From a virus: a stretch of DNA of 64,000 nt. Shown piece by piece: positions 43,072-52,700 of the stretch (positions are counted from its first letter, which is position 1; every line of letters starts with the position of its first letter). The stretch covers positions 22,551 to 86,550 of the IMG/VR virus record IMGVR_UViG_3300024999_000068; one strand, written 5' to 3'. The position numbers were made by a program, and so were the translations under genes. Below the pieces are notes generated by a model, which made no database searches, was not told where the DNA came from, and saw only the letters and a list, made by a program, of their open reading frames with translations.

Positions 43072-43428
43072 TCAACCCTTTACAATCTCAATATAGAATT
43101 CGCCACCTCCCTCATTATCAAGCACTCCGTCAATTCTAGCTATCAATTCCGTTCCATCCTCATATTTAGCAGATTCATAATTACATCCACACTCACATTT
43201 TAAATCACTAATCATAATTAATTCGCCACATTCTGCATCAGGAAACATTCCTTTAATTGCTGAATTATATGTTTCATACAGTTCTTTCTTGGCATCCTCA
43301 ATTGTATTAAATGATGTAGGTTTACCAAAAACTCCTGATTTACCTTCTTCAAATAGATTTACTCCGAATCTAACTTGATATTTAATATTATTAGTATTTT
43401 TGCATTTGAATTGTTTAATCTTTCCCAT
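43072..43428 (-). CDS. Unknown protein with a Cys pair (118 residues)
   Basis: Starts MGKIKQFKCKNTNNIKYQVRFG; a CECGC pair near residue 80 may bind metal. Beta-rich. Overlaps the tiny gene upstream by 14 bases. No family recognised. Last gene of the - strand metabolism operon. Confidence 0.6.
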   Translation of the reverse strand: MGKIKQFKCKNTNNIKYQVRFGVNLFEEGKSGVFGKPTSFNTIEDAKKELYETYNSAIKGMFPDAECGELIMISDLKCECGCNYESAKYEDGTELIARIDGVLDNEGGGEFYIEIVKG

Positions 43429-43570
43429 TTTTAATTCCTTCTTTCAATTGTTTTATTTGTTTTATTAAATATTCTTCATCTTCACTATGAAAACACGTTT
43501 CACAAGTTAATCCATATTCTTTTGATGAGCAATTGTTTATATTGTAATTTACTGGACATTTGAATTTCAT
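43415..43570 (-). CDS. Tiny Cys-containing protein (51 residues)
   Basis: ATG 43570 after GGAGAATA. Cysteines at CPVNYNINNC and CETCFH suggest a small zinc-binding fold. Overlaps the next gene, so coupled. No family recognised. Confidence 0.5.
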   Translation of the reverse strand: MKFKCPVNYNINNCSSKEYGLTCETCFHSEDEEYLIKQIKQLKEGIKNGKD

Positions 43571-43579
43571 ATTATTCTC

Positions 43580-43984
43580 CTATCCACCACACCTAGTACA
43601 AACCATCATTCTCTCTTGACATTCTCTACCGAAATGCTCACCTCTTGATTCTTTTACTTCTACTAATTCACTTCTGCAAGTCTCACATAAACCTTCTTCC
43701 TTGCAGAATTCTTCATTCTTTTCGCTCATATAATCAAGCAATAATCTGAAGTTAATAGCATCGCTTGGCATTCTTAATCTATTTACTATTTCTAAATATG
43801 ATGGATCTGAAACATCATATACGAGAACATCTTTAATATCGTATGTGTCATAATTGTTCATATTATTAATCTCCTTTTTAATTTCTATATTTAATGATTG
43901 ATTAATTATGTAGTCGGTATATTGTTCACAAGGATAATCACATGAAGAAATACGATTGCATTTTGTTTCATTACAATATCTCAT
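43580..43984 (-). CDS. Putative zinc-binding protein (134 residues)
   Basis: ATG after AAAGGAGAC. N-terminal cysteines (CNETKCNRISSCDYPCEQY) and a C-terminal set (LCETCRSEL, then MMVCTRCGG) look like two metal sites around a soluble middle. No family recognised; could be a small nucleic-acid-binding protein. Confidence 0.6.
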   Translation of the reverse strand: MRYCNETKCNRISSCDYPCEQYTDYIINQSLNIEIKKEINNMNNYDTYDIKDVLVYDVSDPSYLEIVNRLRMPSDAINFRLLLDYMSEKNEEFCKEEGLCETCRSELVEVKESRGEHFGRECQERMMVCTRCGG

Positions 43985-43999
43985 TTTGTCTCCTTTATT

Positions 44000-44431
44000 T
44001 TATATTTTAAAGTTATTTTGGTCAAACATATTTTCTAACAGCTCTATTACATCGTCCAATGTATCGCAATAATTACTAATACAACAATTAATATGTGGAC
44101 TCCAATGTTTACCTTGCTCTCCAAATGCTATTACTGGTTTGCCTAATTCTTTAAATCTAGTTAATTCAAATATGGTTCCTGGTGAGTAATCTATATCATT
44201 GATACAAACAACACAAATATCTGATTTGTTAATATAATAATTATTTTGATCAACTATTATTTTTTCACTATATGTATGATTCATTTCTTTTAAGAATGTT
44301 TTTACAGGGTTAAATGTTTGAATATTATTGCTGTATGCCCATTTGTCTAAGATTTCTCTCCATTCAATAGCTTTGTGTAATTCATTGTTGCGATGATAAT
44401 ATGTCATGCAACTTGCTTCGTAAATATACAA
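44000..44431 (-). CDS. Nucleoside 2-deoxyribosyltransferase-like protein
   Basis: 143 residues, TTG start one base after the previous stop, AAAGGAG before it. SDICVVCINDIDYSPGTIFEL followed by GKPVIAFGE is the nucleoside deoxyribosyltransferase (NDT/MazG-neighbour) pattern; the Glu in GTIFEL is the nucleophile position and D in the N-terminal third aligns with substrate binding. It moves deoxyribose between bases or cleaves deoxynucleotides. With thymidylate synthase and a GMP-kinase-like gene upstream it forms a nucleotide-supply set. Confidence 0.7.
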   Translation of the reverse strand: MYIYEASCMTYYHRNNELHKAIEWREILDKWAYSNNIQTFNPVKTFLKEMNHTYSEKIIVDQNNYYINKSDICVVCINDIDYSPGTIFELTRFKELGKPVIAFGEQGKHWSPHINCCISNYCDTLDDVIELLENMFDQNNFKI

Positions 44432-44950
44432 TTAAGCAACTCCTTTAATTTTATTTAATACTTCTTGTAAGCAATCATTAATAGCAATATTATTTACAAC
44501 ATAATCAACTTCTTTATCAATGAATTGAAATAATCCTTGATCTGAAAATATCCTTCTAAATACTTCCATAAGATTATCTCCCCTATCTACCATACGTTTT
44601 AATCTTACACGTTCAGGGACTTTGATATAGAATGATTTAATATGTAAATTAGGAATCTTTAATAATTGTCTAAGGCCGTGAGGCTCAACAACTACACAAG
44701 AATTATCTAAGCAATCTTCACGAGCAATTCCATAATACCATCCATTATACATTGTATATTCTGCAAAGAAATTAATTTTTAAATGATATAGAAAATCCTC
44801 TTTTGATATATAGTGATAATCTACTCCATCAATTTCTCCATCTCTTATTGGTCTTGTTGTATAGCTAATTATTTTGTTTAGTCCATTTTTCACTAATTCT
44901 TTTTCTATGGTTGATTTTCCACTTGCTGATTCGCCCACTAGTATAATCAT
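44432..44950 (-). CDS. Guanylate-kinase-like nucleotide kinase
   Basis: 172 residues. P-loop VGESASGKST at the N-terminus, then IISYTTRPIRDGEIDGVDYHYIS, the GMP-binding block of guanylate kinases, and YGIAREDC. Shorter lid than host Gmk. Phosphorylates (d)GMP or a modified dNMP for phage DNA synthesis. Stop is followed at once by the deoxyribosyltransferase start. Confidence 0.85.
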   Translation of the reverse strand: MIILVGESASGKSTIEKELVKNGLNKIISYTTRPIRDGEIDGVDYHYISKEDFLYHLKINFFAEYTMYNGWYYGIAREDCLDNSCVVVEPHGLRQLLKIPNLHIKSFYIKVPERVRLKRMVDRGDNLMEVFRRIFSDQGLFQFIDKEVDYVVNNIAINDCLQEVLNKIKGVA

Positions 44951-45586
44951 TTATTTAATCACTCTCCCACAACTATTTTTTTCATTGCAATATCCAAGTA
45001 TTTCACATTTTACTTTTGCATAACTTATAATTGTTTCCCATTCACTATTCAAACTACCAACAACACTTTTTAGATCCTTAACAAATTTTCTAAACTCCCA
45101 ATATGCCCTATTGCATTCTCTAACCTCTACCATATGTAAAATAGCTCTAGCATTAATTTTTAATACAATTTTACTTTCCATGGCTAGTGGAAGGATATTA
45201 GCAATATCTTCTTTTGGAATATCTAAGCTTTCTAATTCTTTGTAAGAATTTTGAATTGATAGCATAATTCTTTGATACACACTAAGGGCTATAATATTTT
45301 TTGAAATAGATTCTGGAGTAATATAATCAAATTCTCCATATTTAATATATCTTGTCGAAGCTTGAAGTCTTGATGTTCCAATGATATGGGTATATATTTC
45401 ACGAATAACTTTTGCAGAGTAACCACTTATTTGTAAAGTAACATCTGCATATTCTAGAACTCTACCATGATTTGATTCAATGCAATCAACTCCTATTTGT
45501 GGAGATGGCTTTGAATCCCAACAATAACTAGCACATTCGCCCATTAGTGACAATGGGTTTTGTGTATAATCAATAACTTTAATCAA
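44951..45586 (-). CDS. thyX: Flavin-dependent thymidylate synthase
   Basis: 211 residues from TTG 45586 with AGGAGG nine bases before (a longer frame starts inside that site). SRLQASTRYI corresponds to the ThyX RHRxxSxNxxSxRY signature in a diverged form, and MESKIVLKINARAILHMVEV, RECNRAYWEFR is the conserved substrate block. It makes dTMP from dUMP with FAD, NADPH and folate. The start lies inside the preceding gene's last codons, so coupled. The altered signature (no RHR) is unusual; activity on a different pyrimidine is possible. Confidence 0.82.
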   Translation of the reverse strand: MIKVIDYTQNPLSLMGECASYCWDSKPSPQIGVDCIESNHGRVLEYADVTLQISGYSAKVIREIYTHIIGTSRLQASTRYIKYGEFDYITPESISKNIIALSVYQRIMLSIQNSYKELESLDIPKEDIANILPLAMESKIVLKINARAILHMVEVRECNRAYWEFRKFVKDLKSVVGSLNSEWETIISYAKVKCEILGYCNEKNSCGRVIK

Positions 45587-45920
45587 TCTTATCTTCCTCC
45601 TCAATTACTTCTATTTCTATTTCTATTTCAACTTCTTTTTCTTTAAAAACTTCCATAATACTTTCCAATAGTAAACCATCTTCAAATTCAACTTTATAAT
45701 ATTGTTTACCGTTTCTGGTTTTACTTCTACCAATTATTTCACAAACAGCAGATTCTTTACCTTTGCATAAACCTCCTTCATATGTGACAATAGTTCCAAT
45801 CTCAAATTTATAATCGTTTTTATTAATTGATGATTTACTAATCTCGCTATATTTATTTTGCTTTTTTGGTTTAGTTCTGGGATTTAAGTTTATTGATTTA
45901 CCCTTCGCTATAATTCTCAC
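45579..45920 (-). CDS. Unknown beta-rich protein (113 residues)
   Basis: GTG start. A basic tail at the front, then a compact beta unit (FEIGTIVTYEGGLCKGKES, KQYYKVEFEDGLLLESIM) like an SH3/KOW barrel, then a run of Glu/Ile. First gene behind the promoter at 45961-45989. Confidence 0.6.
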   Translation of the reverse strand: MRIIAKGKSINLNPRTKPKKQNKYSEISKSSINKNDYKFEIGTIVTYEGGLCKGKESAVCEIIGRSKTRNGKQYYKVEFEDGLLLESIMEVFKEKEVEIEIEIEVIEEEDKID

Positions 45921-45960
45921 ATCCTTTATAATTTATTTTATTATATGTACTTATAAAAAC

Positions 45961-45989
45961 ATTATATCTTACTTTAACAATAATATCAA
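45961..45989 (-). promoter_or_regulatory. Sigma-A-type promoter of the thyX operon
   Basis: On the - strand TTGATA (45989-45984), 17-bp spacer, TATAAT (45966-45961), 41 bases before the GTG at 45920. Confidence 0.85.
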
Positions 45990-45998
45990 CATATAGTA

Positions 45999-46334
45999 TC
46001 AATACTTTATAAATCCAATAACCCTATCATCTTCCCAACATTCACCTTCAGGCAAACTAATCTCAATTAAATCATCATCATCCCTATACATATGTAAAAT
46101 ATGACTACACTCTTCAAGTTTATCTTGTTTATAATCATCAAAATAAATAACTATATTACCATTATTTATTTTAAGTTTGTATCCACCACACCATTGAGTA
46201 TTTTCAATTTCTGCATCATTTACAACTAATTTTACTCTAACCCCTATTAATCCATTGTCTGTATGTACTGATTCAATTTTAATTTGCTTGTCTTTTGTTT
46301 TATCACAAAACCACTCTAAATCAAATTCTTTCAT
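45999..46334 (-). CDS. Unknown acidic protein (111 residues)
   Basis: ATG 46334 after GGAGGAATTATT. Starts MKEFDLEWFCDKTKDKQI; beta-rich, acidic C-terminus. No family recognised. The two-copy element B lies 35 bases upstream and could be its leader if read on this strand. Confidence 0.6.
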   Translation of the reverse strand: MKEFDLEWFCDKTKDKQIKIESVHTDNGLIGVRVKLVVNDAEIENTQWCGGYKLKINNGNIVIYFDDYKQDKLEECSHILHMYRDDDDLIEISLPEGECWEDDRVIGFIKY

Positions 46335-46369
46335 AATAATTCCTCCTAATTTCAATCAATTTTAGTCAT

Positions 46370-46505
46370 CTAAGCGTCTCAAAAACACAGCACCTAACAA
46401 TCTTACCTAAAACAAATTCTGACTCAAACTTGCTATCATTCTGTTGACTATGTAATTACCTGATTCTACAATCGGCCTGTAGCAATTGTTTCAGAATGTG
46501 ATATT
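46370..46505. repeat. Copy B of the two-copy intergenic element
   Basis: Matches 22304-22443 in order and orientation (shared CCTAACAATCT and AAAACAAATT blocks, GTTTCAG end). Here CTGA/TCAG (46460, 46491) encloses CTACA/TGTAG (46466, 46478). Remaining bases to 46545 show nothing else. Confidence 0.6.
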
Positions 46506-46545
46506 TAGCTAAAAATTTTAATTGTCAATAGATGAATCAACATAT

Positions 46546-46701
46546 TCAATACACTCCTAACTTTCTTAATATTTTCTTAAACTTTCCACATTTCAAACAA
46601 ATATAAGATTTAATTTTATATATTGCTTTATATTCAGATTTGAGATAAGTATAATCATGTCTGCAAAACAGTTGTTTTAAAAATTTATTTATTAATTTCA
46701 T
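46546..46701 (-). CDS. Tiny zinc-finger-like protein (51 residues)
   Basis: ATG 46701 overlaps the preceding stop as ATGA. FCRHDYTYLK, then YICLKCGKFKK: a Cys/His pair and CxxC like a mini treble clef, basic throughout. Probably coupled to the gene before it. Confidence 0.5.
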   Translation of the reverse strand: MKLINKFLKQLFCRHDYTYLKSEYKAIYKIKSYICLKCGKFKKILRKLGVY

Positions 46702-46907
46702 TGTGTTTCTCTTTTTGCAAATAATGGTCTATGTTCAAATCTTCTAGTGCTAGTAGGATCATAACAATTACAGTCTCCACAAGGACAATTTATATCACCT
46801 TTATTATTTAAACATTCTGTTCGACATCCAAAATAGTCTTTTTGTCTTTCTTTAACTAAATCCCAATTAACACAATCTGTACAAGTGACGCGAGTGTCTT
46901 TATCCAT
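46698..46907 (-). CDS. Small cysteine-rich protein (69 residues)
   Basis: ATG 46907 after AAAGGAGTG (an upstream in-frame ATG at 46928 lacks a site). Nine cysteines, e.g. CTDCVNWD, GCRTECLN and CPCGDCNCYDP, suggest one or two metal sites. No family recognised. Confidence 0.6.
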   Translation of the reverse strand: MDKDTRVTCTDCVNWDLVKERQKDYFGCRTECLNNKGDINCPCGDCNCYDPTSTRRFEHRPLFAKRETQ

Positions 46908-46924
46908 TTTATTTTTCACTCCTT

Positions 46925-47074
46925 TCATTCAAATTCATTATGATAATACATTTCTGCCAAACCTCTTCTGGCATCCTCTTCTGATACGTTATATTCTTTC
47001 ATAAATTCTTCTGTCAATCTATCATTCATTTTATCCATTGCTACTAAAATCCATTGTTCTTTATTTACAATCAT
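46925..47074 (-). CDS. Tiny helical protein (49 residues)
   Basis: ATG right behind the methyltransferase stop. MIVNKEQWILVAMDKMNDR... acidic helices, seen as small accessory peptides in phage operons. No function assigned. Confidence 0.45.
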   Translation of the reverse strand: MIVNKEQWILVAMDKMNDRLTEEFMKEYNVSEEDARRGLAEMYYHNEFE

Positions 47075-47854
47075 TTATTTATTCATTCCTTTCAACCTAT
47101 TCTTTGTCACCTCAACATATTTTAAATCAAAATCATTTACAATAAAATTCCTACCAGTATTTTCACAAGCAATTGCTGTAGTTCCACTTCCTACACAACA
47201 ATCAACTACAACATCATTTTCATTTGTATATGTATTAATTAACATTTCAAATAGTTTTACGGGCTTTTGAGTAGTATGTAACCCTTTTTCAACATTAAAC
47301 TTCTGTACACTTCTTGGATATCTTTTTCCATCATACTCACCACTTGTACGCTCATACCCTTCACTTGTAGCAAGATTTTCTGTCATGCCTTTTCTTTTAA
47401 CTTTATATGGTTTCCCTTCAGTGAATTGAGGATTATAAAGCATATTATTTCCACTCTTAGTATAGGTTGTAGCAGATTTTCCAAATACTAATATTTGTTC
47501 ATGAACTTTAAATGGCTGATGTTTTACATGGACAAAATTACTGCCATTATCTTTCTCCCATATCCATTCATATTTGAACATGTCAAGATGATTAATGACT
47601 AAATAACTAGCAAATGGATTTGTAGCAGTTAATACAATTGCACCTGAAGGAGTTAGCATTTTAGTTGCTAATTCAAATAATTTTTTTTCATCAATTGGTA
47701 AATCCCATTTATTTGCTGTGACACGATTTTTGCCTTTGAATGTGTATGGAAGATCACATAGGAATAGATTGATTGATTCATCTCCGAATGATGAATGGAG
47801 TTTTTCTAGGAATGTGATAGCGTCTAGATTGTAGATTTGATTTAGTTTTATCAA
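47075..47854 (-). CDS. DNA N6-adenine/N4-cytosine methyltransferase
   Basis: 259 residues, TTG start after AAAGGAGC. Motif IV is LCDLPYTF (DPPY variant with Leu), the C-terminal FxGxG motif is DCCVGSGTTAIACE, and HTTQKPVKLFEML precedes it; motif order IV then I means class beta. It methylates A or N4-C in a specific site, probably to protect phage DNA or mark it. No restriction partner nearby, so an orphan enzyme. Confidence 0.88.
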   Translation of the reverse strand: MIKLNQIYNLDAITFLEKLHSSFGDESINLFLCDLPYTFKGKNRVTANKWDLPIDEKKLFELATKMLTPSGAIVLTATNPFASYLVINHLDMFKYEWIWEKDNGSNFVHVKHQPFKVHEQILVFGKSATTYTKSGNNMLYNPQFTEGKPYKVKRKGMTENLATSEGYERTSGEYDGKRYPRSVQKFNVEKGLHTTQKPVKLFEMLINTYTNENDVVVDCCVGSGTTAIACENTGRNFIVNDFDLKYVEVTKNRLKGMNK

Positions 47855-47898
47855 TAGTGGATGCTCCTTTCGTTTAAACCATAATTTTTAAATGCTAA

Positions 47899-48123
47899 TT
47901 ACTTTTTATTTATTAAACTTATCATAAATTCATAGAATAAATCCCTTTTATCCTGAACTGTTTGTTTAAACATTTCATTTGGTTCTCCACACCCTCCAAC
48001 ATCTACATAACTGTCTTCCCATTTTCTTGTGTCTATAATCTCAAAAATAAATTCAATTATATCCTCTTCTGTTTGGAAACTTCCTCTAAACACATTCCAC
48101 CAATCGTCATTTAATTTTGCCAA
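47899..48123 (-). CDS. Small unknown acidic protein (74 residues)
   Basis: TTG start after GAGGGG. Acidic and aromatic (NDDWWNVFRGSFQTEEDIIE). No family recognised. Confidence 0.55.
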   Translation of the reverse strand: MAKLNDDWWNVFRGSFQTEEDIIEFIFEIIDTRKWEDSYVDVGGCGEPNEMFKQTVQDKRDLFYEFMISLINKK

Positions 48124-48180
48124 TTTTTATACCCCCTCTTCTAAAAATTATTTCTAATCCTAGCAAATTTCACTTTTATG

Positions 48181-48378
48181 CTAATATAATTTTTCGCTTA
48201 ATTCTTCTAAGAGTTTAAATATTGTATTAATTTCTGTCAGATTGGTATAATCTTGAAGCATGTCTTTAATTAGATTTACATCTTGCTCAATAATATCTAA
48301 CATATCTATTGCCTCAGATAGTTCTACTTTATTATCTTCAGAATTATATTCTAATCTTTTTCTGTATTCGCTTTTCAT
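48181..48378 (-). CDS. Small coiled-coil unknown protein (65 residues)
   Basis: ATG after AAAGGAATTG. Predicted as one or two long helices (AIDMLDIIEQDVNLIKDMLQ). No family recognised. Confidence 0.55.
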   Translation of the reverse strand: MKSEYRKRLEYNSEDNKVELSEAIDMLDIIEQDVNLIKDMLQDYTNLTEINTIFKLLEELSEKLY

Positions 48379-48462
48379 TATTAATCAATTCCTTTCTTAT
48401 CCCAAGAAATACAAATTTTATATGGGTTAGGAAAGGCAATTAAGCCTTCCCTATATTCAATA

Positions 48463-49079
48463 TTATCTAGGTGCAAATTCACCAAAGTATTTTATTTCTT
48501 CTTCTTTACGAATTTTTATTGCATCGTCTATATTGTTAAAATAACCTAAATTAATATGCTTTCTGTTAACCATTATCTGTGCCACCCATTTATACCAACC
48601 CACTCCAGTAACTCCTGAAGTATTATTTATTGCTAAGCTTAAATTTCTAGAGTTTTCTTTAGATTTGCATATTCTTAAATTATCGTTTGTACAATCTAAT
48701 GGATCTCTATTTATGTGGTCTACAATAAATCCTTCTGGAGTATCCATAATAAGATTATGTAGTCTAAATTGATTTTTCTCTATATTTGTAGTAGCATATC
48801 CAGTATTACTTAATCTCCATTTATAATCTTTTGCCTTATCTAATTTATCAAAAGAAATTTTAACCCTTGCTCTTTCCTTACATTGCCTATCTTCAAGAAT
48901 TATTTCAGCGTAATTTCTAAGATAATTATAATATTTTTATCCTTAGTTGTACGATCTCTTATTTCTCCTTATCTTTCTATGTGGTGTCTATGTTTTGAGC
49001 ATAAGTATTTATTTGATTCTTTATTAAACTGTACATATTTATTGCTTTGACATATTTCACATGTTTTAATATTTTTCAT
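48463..49079 (-). pseudogene. Broken HNH/AP2 homing endonuclease
   Basis: An intact gene can be traced in pieces. ATG 49079 opens MKNIKTCEICQSNKYVQFNK ending HHIER-stop; after the in-frame TAA the same frame goes on GEIRDRTTKDKNIII, then must shift by one base to continue as NYAEIILEDRQCKERARVKI, RLHNLIM, and finally the HNH block VDHINRDPLDCTNDNLRICK with an AP2-like tail (SGVTGVGWYKWVAQIM). One stop plus one frameshift disable it. The last 94 codons from 48747 remain open and could be expressed alone, but lack the zinc finger part. Confidence 0.8.
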
Positions 49080-49089
49080 ATATTCTCCT

Positions 49090-49692
49090 TTACTTAATAA
49101 ATTGCTCTAGTGAAATTTTTGACCATGATTCTAATTCTCCTTCAAAATTAAGCAAATCTTCTTTTGAGGTCCAATCCCCAATTAAGGTTTCCGTTTCTTT
49201 AACACTAACATCTAATCCGTCAACAGTTACAACGTAAATTAAACCAAGATGTGTTGAATCAACTTCTGTATTATTAGAACAAATCATACCAATTAGATCA
49301 ATAGATTTGATGTTTGATTTAATATCCATTTCCTCATCTAATTCTCTCATCATACCTGACTTAATATAGTTACCATCTTCACTATCTACACGCTCTAGAT
49401 GCCCCCCTACGCCCAGAGAATACTTGCCTGTAAGTCTAGCGTCACCTTCAAGTCTACGAGTGATGAAATAGTTGTCAGCACATTTCACCAAACAATATGG
49501 AATGATTTGTCGATTATCAAAATTTAGTTCTGCATCATAACGAGGAATGAATTTGCCAACTGAGTTAAAAATATCACTATATTTATTATCTTTGTCTAAT
49601 TCAACAAATGTGTCAAAATCCTTTGTTAATTCATTGCTTACTACAAATACTTCTATATTACCATATTTAGCTTTTAATTGTTCTTTATTCAT
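49090..49692 (-). CDS. Nudix hydrolase
   Basis: 200 residues, ATG after AGAGGAAATAAAG. The Nudix box is present: GGHLERVDSEDGNYIKSG, RELDEEMDI, with the catalytic Glu cluster in RELDEE. The N-terminal part (EVFVVSNELTKDF, RQIIPYCLVK) matches phosphoesterase-type phage Nudix proteins. Cleaves nucleoside diphosphate derivatives, e.g. to clean the dNTP pool. Neighbours (ribonucleotide reductase upstream) fit nucleotide supply. Confidence 0.8.
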   Translation of the reverse strand: MNKEQLKAKYGNIEVFVVSNELTKDFDTFVELDKDNKYSDIFNSVGKFIPRYDAELNFDNRQIIPYCLVKCADNYFITRRLEGDARLTGKYSLGVGGHLERVDSEDGNYIKSGMMRELDEEMDIKSNIKSIDLIGMICSNNTEVDSTHLGLIYVVTVDGLDVSVKETETLIGDWTSKEDLLNFEGELESWSKISLEQFIK

Positions 49693-49731
49693 CTTTATTT
49701 CCTCTTTTCAATTTATAAATTTGTTTTTAGA

Positions 49732-52700
49732 TTATGAGCATTTGCTATAACCACAGGATTTACAACAAATACACGAACCTTCATTAATCAATGGTTCTTT
49801 ACATTCAGGACAAGAATTTGTGTCATTGATAATTTCTATGCTTTTTAACTCAGTTTTAATCTCTGTGTTTGTATTAATGATTTCAAATTTACTCTTAACA
49901 TCTTTTACTGCTTGTTTAAGAATATTGGCAATAGCATGAGGACAACTAGCACCTTTACTAACTGGTTTTCCTTTAACTCTAGCATTTGTATATGAAGAAC
50001 AAACGTCTACACTTTCTAGTTGGTCGATAATATTCTCAATAGGTATGCCACCACGTAATGAAAGTGAAATTAATCTTGATACTGCTTCTTGATTGCTTTT
50101 ACATGTGCCACTACTACCTTTGTTAGTAAATGTTTGATTGATATTGCCTTTTTCATCCCATGTTACTGTAACATAAGCATTTCCACAACCACTAACAAAT
50201 TTATAGGTTCTACTATCTGCTACAGATGGTGCTTTAATAACATGCCCTCGATCAATTATTTCAATAATTTCTTCGGTTGTATTACTATTCCCTGTGCTTA
50301 ATATTTGGTTTTCTCTACAACCATCTCGATAAACGGTAATACCTTTAACCCCACTCTTTGCTGCCATTATGTATACATTACCTACATCTTCTATTGTAGC
50401 ATTATTTGGCATATTTACTGTTTTTGATATGCTCAAACTTACATATTTTTGAATTTGTGCTAACACTTTCACATGCCACTCAGGAGAAATATCATTTGCA
50501 GTTACAAATATACGTTGAATTTCTTTTGTAAAAATATCATCTAATCCTTGAATTGAACCATTATTCTTGGCTATTCTATCTAGAATTTCTTCTGTATATA
50601 ATTTATTTTCCCTCAAATATTTCTCAAAAACAGAATCAAAAGTATAATATTTATCATTGTCATTATCTGTACGAATTGTTCCTAAAGACCATTCTGGTTC
50701 GATTCCACCAGTTGTTTTTGCGATAAAGGCGATAGAACCATTGGGAGCAATACTTGTCATACTTGAGCATCGTACCTCAATATCTTCTTCTTCCCATTTA
50801 CTGCCTTTCCATGCAGGATAAACTCCTCTTTCTTTAGCTAATTCAATATTGTATTTCAATGCTTTTTCACTAATAAATCCATATAATTCATCAATAAAAT
50901 CTAAACATTCTTGTGAATCATAAGGTATTTTAAGAGTATATAATAATTGTGCAAAACCCATAGTTCCTAATCCAATAGGTCTTAACATTTTTGTCATATC
51001 TTCGATCTTTTTAAGGGGAAGTTTATTCATAGTAATCATATTATCTAAGAATCTGAATGTTAGTTTAATATTTTCTTCTAATTTGACCCAATCAATTTTA
51101 TTATTTTTAATCACCTTCATTAAATTAATTGACGCTAGATTACAAGATGAATAAGGTACATTTACAAACTCATGGCAGTTATGAACCACAATACCTCCAA
51201 CTACTCCCCAATGAGTTAATGGTTCTGAAAAGTCATAAACTTTCTTTTTACCTAAATTTTTGATAGTCATTACTTTTGGACTTTTTAATTTAATTAAGTC
51301 TATTAAGTCATTAATCTTATATTGTTGCATGAATCCAATATTTTGATAAAAGAAAATTACATCGTTTAATCTACCAATATTTATATCATAACTTTCTTTA
51401 CACAAATAATCACCATTTGTAAATTTTACTGTAGTTGGTTTGTTTGTAGTGATATATGCTACAATACCGAATTCTTCTAAAGCTTTTTTCAATTGTAATG
51501 AGAATACTTTCGAAGTGGTTTTGTAAGATACTCTATGTGTTTTTATTACACATCCATTGGCAGAAAAACAACCTTTTAAGAAGTCTAATCTTTGTTCTTT
51601 CGTCCAATTAGTATATGTAATAGGGAATACTCTTTCTGGTAAAGAACTACCATCAAATCCATACTTAAGTAAAGTATTATTATATCCAGTTGTATAATAT
51701 GCTCTTTTCCCTTCAATTGGTTCTATATTGAACAGATCAAATACTTCTTTATCCTTATCTCCAATATGTATTTCTAATCCTAGATGTGCCTCAGAATTAA
51801 TTCTTCCAATACCTCCATCTCCTTGTAAAAAACCTAATTGAACAAATAAACTTTTAGACATGTTTGTTTTTCCAAAGTATGGCATTACTCTTTTCTTTAA
51901 TGCATGTTGAATTTCGCATTCTGTACCATTATCCAACATAAATGTGTGATTGGGAGTGCATTTCATTACTTGTTTATTGCTCAATTTTACTTCTATAACT
52001 TCTTTTTCTCCACTACACCAAACATTACCATCAGATACATCGCCATTGAAATTAATAACCTCTACTGTTTTTCCTGTTAATTCTCCAAATGTTTTATATC
52101 CTTCTACCGTTAGTAGTTTCATATCTTCTGTGAAACATGGATTTCCATAAACTTCCAAATTAATATGCGGATTCATATTTCCTTCATCCATATTAGTTTG
52201 ATAGCTAAGACCTGGTTCTCCTGTTTTATGAGCACATTGCATTATTTCATTCCATAAGTCTATTGCTTTAACAGTTTCATATACTAATCCGTTAAATTTT
52301 AAGTCCCAATTACTATTTTTCTCTACTGCTTCGACAAATTCTCTTGTAATACTGACTGAAATGTTCATGTTATTTAGCTCACTGGTATCATCTTTTGAAT
52401 GCACAAAGGAAAAAATTTCGGGATGATCACATGGTAAATCAATTTTAATTGCACCATTTCTTTTATTTCCTTGTTTAACTCTATTAACTACTTCATTAAA
52501 GATAAACATAAATGATACTACACCTGAAGCATTAGATCCAGAAGATTTACAACTTGCTCCATTAGGACGAATTTTTCTCATTGAAAATCCTGCTCCACCA
52601 GACATTTGAAAAATCTTAGCACATTCTGCCACCGTTTGAAAAATTCCTTCAATATTGTCTTCAATGTCAACAATAAAGCAAGAACTTAAAGATTGCGAAA

